A stretch of DNA of 64,000 bases, taken from the NCBI GenBank assembly GCA_910579265.1, contig CAJTTE010000011.1, forward strand, positions 38,394 through 102,393, written 5' to 3'. Numbering within the stretch: the first letter of the stretch is position 1; each line of letters opens with the position of its first letter. The notes under the pieces are model-generated. The model was not told where the DNA came from, made no database searches, and saw nothing but the letters and a program-made list of their open reading frames with translations. The position numbers and the translations under genes were made by a program. Source of the stretch: an uncultured Ruminiclostridium sp. (lineage in GTDB: Bacteria; Bacillota; Clostridia; Oscillospirales; Ruminococcaceae). This document shows, piece after piece, positions 60,873 to 64,000 of this stretch.

Positions 60873-61170
60873 TCTGTACGTCGGCAAATGAACTGACTTC
60901 AGATATAAGAAGCTATCCGATAAAAACCGGCACACGTCTTTCCGGCGTATTATTCCGCTGATTTTATTATAATTTCCTGACGGACTGCAAAGTATGTTCG
61001 GCAACCCGCAGGCTATTTCCGTCAAAACGGCTTATATAACGATCTTTAATCAAGTTATAGACCCGATCGAGGAGCGCACCCTAAACACCGGACAAGGACC
61101 GGTATCAAATCCGTAAGTACGGTATCTTACGAATGGGAGCGCCGCAAAGACTTTTTTGGAGGACAAGACA

Positions 61171-61977
61171 ATGAGTAAAAGAGAAACGTATGAACAGGCA
61201 TTGGAACGGCTTAGATCGGAAACCATGACCGATACGGTCTTGTTTAAGCTTACGAAGACTAATCCGTCAATTTTTGAAAGCAAGGTTGGCGGTACGCCTT
61301 ATATACCGAGAGACAGGGAGCTACCGAATGACGGAGACGGCAATCAGCTCAGATTTTTAGCTCAGATCGACTGTGAAAGCCTGAAAACCCTTCCCGATTT
61401 TCCTCACAGGGGACTTTTGCAGTTTTTTATTTCCGAAAGCGATATCCTCGGCCTGGATGAGGACGACGGTTTTAAAGTGTTTTATTATGAAGAAGCGGAC
61501 AAAACGGTGACTGAGCAGGAGTGCAAAGCCAAGATAAAACCCCTTAACGAGCCTGATGAAAGATATATGCCCGTAGAAGGCGAATATGGCATGGAGTTCA
61601 AGCCCGAAAAAATGTCAATGACCATGGTGGATTACCGTTACAATGATCTCGCCAGAAGCAAGCTTGAGGATGAGGTCGATGAGGATCTGTTCGACGAGAT
61701 CTTTTATAATTACGATGAAGACGATGATGAGTGCGAATGCGATGATGACGGGTACTGCGAACACAGGTCGGGGGGTTATCCTTATTTTACCCAGTATGAT
61801 CCAAGGGACGAGGAAAGCGAGCACACGGTTCTTCTGTTCCAGCTGGATTCGGATTACGGCGGAGGAGAAGAAAGGGTCATGTGGGGAGACAGCGGGATAT
61901 GCAATTTCTTTATCCGTCCCGGTGATTTAAAGAACCGCGATTTTACAAATGTGTTATATAACTGGGATTGCTGCTGA
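61171..61977 (+). CDS. DUF1963 (YwqG-like) protein
   Basis: This 268-residue cytosolic protein belongs to the DUF1963 family, whose function is unknown. The landmarks are SKVGGTPYIPRDRELP, LRFLAQIDCESL, GLLQFFISESD and, near the end, LLFQLDSDYGGGEERVMWGD with GICNFFI. A very acidic, Cys-containing insert (YDEDDDECECDDDGYCEH) lies around residue 190. The ATG at 61171 behind GGAGGA is chosen over an upstream TTG. It is separated from the rhomboid-like gene by about 300 bp without other features and precedes the dehydrogenase gene by 27 bp. Confidence 0.82.
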   Translation: MSKRETYEQALERLRSETMTDTVLFKLTKTNPSIFESKVGGTPYIPRDRELPNDGDGNQLRFLAQIDCESLKTLPDFPHRGLLQFFISESDILGLDEDDGFKVFYYEEADKTVTEQECKAKIKPLNEPDERYMPVEGEYGMEFKPEKMSMTMVDYRYNDLARSKLEDEVDEDLFDEIFYNYDEDDDECECDDDGYCEHRSGGYPYFTQYDPRDEESEHTVLLFQLDSDYGGGEERVMWGDSGICNFFIRPGDLKNRDFTNVLYNWDCC

Positions 61978-62004
61978 GGCGGCGGTATTTATCTGAAAGG
62001 AAAA

Positions 62005-63219
62005 ATGAAAATGGGAAAATGTTTGATTATCGGCTGCGGCGGAGTTGCGGGAGTCGCAATACACAAGTGCTGCCAGAATGACAGCGTATTTGAAGGAATC
62101 ATGGTCGCCAGCCGCACAAAGTCCAAATGCGACAAAATAAAAGCCGAGATAGAAGCGCAGGGAAAGAGCAAAACCGTTATCGAAACCGCACAGGTCAACG
62201 CTGACAATGTGGAGGAGCTTATTAAGCTGATAAACGGATATAAGCCGGACGTGGTACTTAATCTCGCGCTTCCTTATCAGGATCTCACGATAATGGAGGC
62301 TTGCCTCGCAACGAAAACTCATTATGTTGACACCGCCAACTATGAACCGCCCGATACGGCAAAGTTCGAATATAAGTGGCAGTGGGCATATCGTGACAGA
62401 TTCAGGGAGGCGGGAATTACCGCGCTTCTCGGAAGCGGCTTTGACCCCGGAGTTACGGGGGTCTTCTGCGCCTATGCTCAGAAGCACTATTTTGACGAAA
62501 TAAACTATATTGACATTCTGGACTGCAACGGAGGGGATCACGGCTATCCCTTTGCCACCAACTTTAACCCTGAAATAAATATACGCGAGGTAAGCGCTAA
62601 GGGCAGTTACTGGGAAAACGGCAGCTGGGTCGAGACAGAGCCTATGGAAATAAAGAGGGTCTATAATTTCGAGGGCGTCGGCGAAAAGGATATGTATCTG
62701 CTTCATCATGAGGAGCTGGAAAGCCTCGGGATCAATATCAAGGGAATCAAGCGTATCCGTTTCTTCATGACCTTCGGACAAAGCTATCTTACCCACCTCA
62801 AATGTCTTGAAAACGTGGGGATGACATCTATAGAGCCTATTGAATATGAGGGAAAGCAGATAATTCCCTTGCAGTTTTTAAAGGCGGTGCTGCCCGATCC
62901 CGCATCACTCGGTCCGAGAACCGTCGGCAAGACCAATATCGGCTGCATCATGCAGGGAAAAAAGGACGGAAAGGATGTTAAGTATTACGTTTACAATATC
63001 TGCGACCATCAGGAGTGCTACAGGGAGGTAGGAAGTCAGGCTATAAGCTATACCACCGGCGTTCCCGCAATGATCGGAGCTATGATGCTTATGACAGGTA
63101 CATGGAAGGGCGCAGGTGTATTCAACATAGAGGAATTCGATCCTGATCCTTATATGGAAGCGCTGAAGGAATGGGGCTTGCCGTGGAAGGAGAGCTTTGA
63201 ACCGGAGCTGGTGGAATGA
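62005..63219 (+). CDS. Carboxynorspermidine/carboxyspermidine dehydrogenase
   Basis: This 404-residue enzyme of the saccharopine-dehydrogenase-like family condenses aspartate semialdehyde with putrescine, using NADPH, to give carboxyspermidine. It has the Rossmann start CLIIGCGGVAGVAIHKC, then YVDTANYEPPDT, GSGFDPGVTGVFCAYAQKHY and the substrate region DCNGGDHGYPFATNFNPEIN, all typical of CASDH. GAAAGGA precedes the ATG. In related operons the decarboxylase gene nspC usually follows; here nothing recognisable follows for 780 bp. Confidence 0.93.
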   Translation: MKMGKCLIIGCGGVAGVAIHKCCQNDSVFEGIMVASRTKSKCDKIKAEIEAQGKSKTVIETAQVNADNVEELIKLINGYKPDVVLNLALPYQDLTIMEACLATKTHYVDTANYEPPDTAKFEYKWQWAYRDRFREAGITALLGSGFDPGVTGVFCAYAQKHYFDEINYIDILDCNGGDHGYPFATNFNPEINIREVSAKGSYWENGSWVETEPMEIKRVYNFEGVGEKDMYLLHHEELESLGINIKGIKRIRFFMTFGQSYLTHLKCLENVGMTSIEPIEYEGKQIIPLQFLKAVLPDPASLGPRTVGKTNIGCIMQGKKDGKDVKYYVYNICDHQECYREVGSQAISYTTGVPAMIGAMMLMTGTWKGAGVFNIEEFDPDPYMEALKEWGLPWKESFEPELVE

Positions 63220-63780
63220 GATATGGAGAAGGCCCTGTGGTAAGTGCGGCGAAGGGGGGACGGGAGCAAGCGGAGATAAGGATATCCGGGGGTGCTCATA
63301 GAAGCGGAAATACTCTGATCTAAGGCGGAAACTTATGAGAATAAGGCAAAAAACGAAGAGGCACTGTATTTGATTTAAAGAAGTTGTGCGGAACATGCTT
63401 AAGGAAGTTATTCGGAATATGCTTAAGGAAGTTATGCAGAAAAACCGTCGAAAGACGGGGGCCGGGCGTTAATGTGAACACGATTTGATAAAGCCGGAGG
63501 GCAGCAGTCTGAGGTAGTAAGCGGCGAAAAGATGATCGTACCGGCAGAGAAATATCGCAGAGAATAGAAAACGAGGTAGAATACCCGGTGCAGATAAAGA
63601 TCAATCTGATCAGGGAATCTCGAGTGGTGGATCATGCGAAGTAAATAAATAAGAAGAAACAAAAAGCGTTTTATCAAACGGTAATAAAACCGCAGTATAA
63701 CAATCGCAGTATAATCCGATTCGGACGAATGCGGCGGTTTGAACCACCGATTTTAAGGCTTTAAAGCTCGAACAGGATAT
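63220..63780. other. Gene-free, purine-rich stretch after the dehydrogenase
   Basis: No supported gene. A 35-codon frame starts at 63216 overlapping the previous stop (ATGA), but it matches nothing known. The only clear feature is the 24-bp tandem repeat at 63377-63439. Confidence 0.4.
63377..63439 (+). repeat. 24-bp tandem repeat, about 2.6 units
   Basis: The unit AAGGAAGTTATTCGGAATAT followed by GCTT occurs twice with four differences, then a third partial time. The unit length is a multiple of three, and one frame is open through it (KEVVRNML, KEVIRNML, KEVMQ), giving an amphipathic octapeptide repeat. Confidence 0.55.
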
Positions 63781-63824
63781 GCGGCGCCTTGCAGCCTATT
63801 TGCAGGGCGCGGCTTTTTTATTTT
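63781..63824 (+). terminator. Terminator at the end of the polyamine region
   Basis: GCGCC-T-TGCA and TGCA-G-GGCGC form an interrupted stem followed by T6ATTTT. A second perfect 14-bp hairpin (ATTTTCGGTTAGCC and complement, 63820-63849) follows at once and would serve the opposite strand as well. Confidence 0.7.
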
Positions 63825-64000
63825 CGGTTAGCCGGGGCTAACCGAAAATAAAGTGAGAATTTGGGAAAAGAAGGAACGAAGGAATGAGGGTTTGCGGGGA
63901 CGGTTAGAGGGGTAATTATGAAGGTAAGGAGCTGAAAGGGTGATAAAACCGTTTTGGTTAGTCAGCGTTAACCGCATGAATTGGACGGGGATGTGGAATT

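Noticed and set aside
63216..63323. 35-codon frame overlapping the dehydrogenase stop as the start of nspC
   Set aside because: The sequence shows none of the PLP-decarboxylase motifs and ends too soon.

Overview
The window looks like a chromosome segment from an anaerobic, low-to-moderate-GC Gram-positive bacterium of the class Clostridia, probably an Oscillospirales/Ruminococcaceae-type gut organism. The reasons are the housekeeping genes (glmU-prs, mnmE, lon, engB, a tRNA-Ser), AGGAGG-type ribosome binding sites, U-tract terminators, many ABC and two-component genes, and a polyamine locus with carboxyspermidine dehydrogenase. The species assignment is inference. No prophage, CRISPR array, transposase or rRNA was found.

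Layout. 1-7.5 kb: an ABC ATPase cut by the window edge, a MATE exporter, a SARP/BTAD regulator overlapping an SGNH-hydrolase lipoprotein, a small NrdD-like protein, a probable stand-alone RNA with 6S-like rod architecture, and a soluble PocR/chemoreceptor-type protein. 8-16 kb: an aldo/keto reductase, a GH27 alpha-galactosidase, a small zinc-finger protein, and six tandem paralogous membrane proteins that each end in a zinc ribbon. 16-21 kb: a complete TroABCD/MntABCD-type metal ABC importer, a broken secreted protease gene and a small membrane protein. 22-28 kb: a response regulator and histidine kinase next to an ABC exporter whose promoter carries an 11-bp-phased direct repeat, then a TetR regulator. 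28-38 kb: mnmE, a SecA2-like ATPase, glmU, prs and two CPBP proteases. 38-50 kb: a DUF4956/VTC-domain pair, tRNA-Ser, a nitroreductase, two LacI regulators, tatD, a CBS/CorC protein and lon. 51-54 kb: engB, a glycosyltransferase and a flippase-like protein. 54-63 kb: polyamine genes speD, speA, speE, speB and carboxyspermidine dehydrogenase, interleaved with a nucleotidyltransferase, a rhomboid-like protein and a DUF1963 protein. A structured RNA of about 310 nt lies in front of speD.

The most unusual aspect is the density of small, non-autonomous, palindromic repeats, sorted here into families A to G. Family A has seven copies of exactly 172 bp plus one 104-bp deletion copy. Each is bounded by a 4-bp duplication (TTAA, TATA or TAAA), and all eight lie in the same orientation. 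Two family A insertions fall exactly on stop codons. The shortened copy sits in frame inside the nucleotidyltransferase gene and adds 36 residues. Family B (two 162-bp copies, inverted, 45 kb apart), C (seven copies), D (three copies, one nested in a C copy), E, F and G fill most of the gaps between genes. Hairpin-only remnants of C and D are also present.

Functional links. SpeA and SpeB make putrescine from arginine by way of agmatine. SpeD plus SpeE, and separately carboxyspermidine dehydrogenase, offer two routes onward to spermidine; the decarboxylase needed for the second route is not in the window. The two-component system probably drives the adjacent ABC exporter. The zinc-ribbon array has no recognised function and is the best candidate for an undescribed protein system. 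The repeats and the RNA upstream of speD are the best candidates for undescribed nucleic-acid biology.
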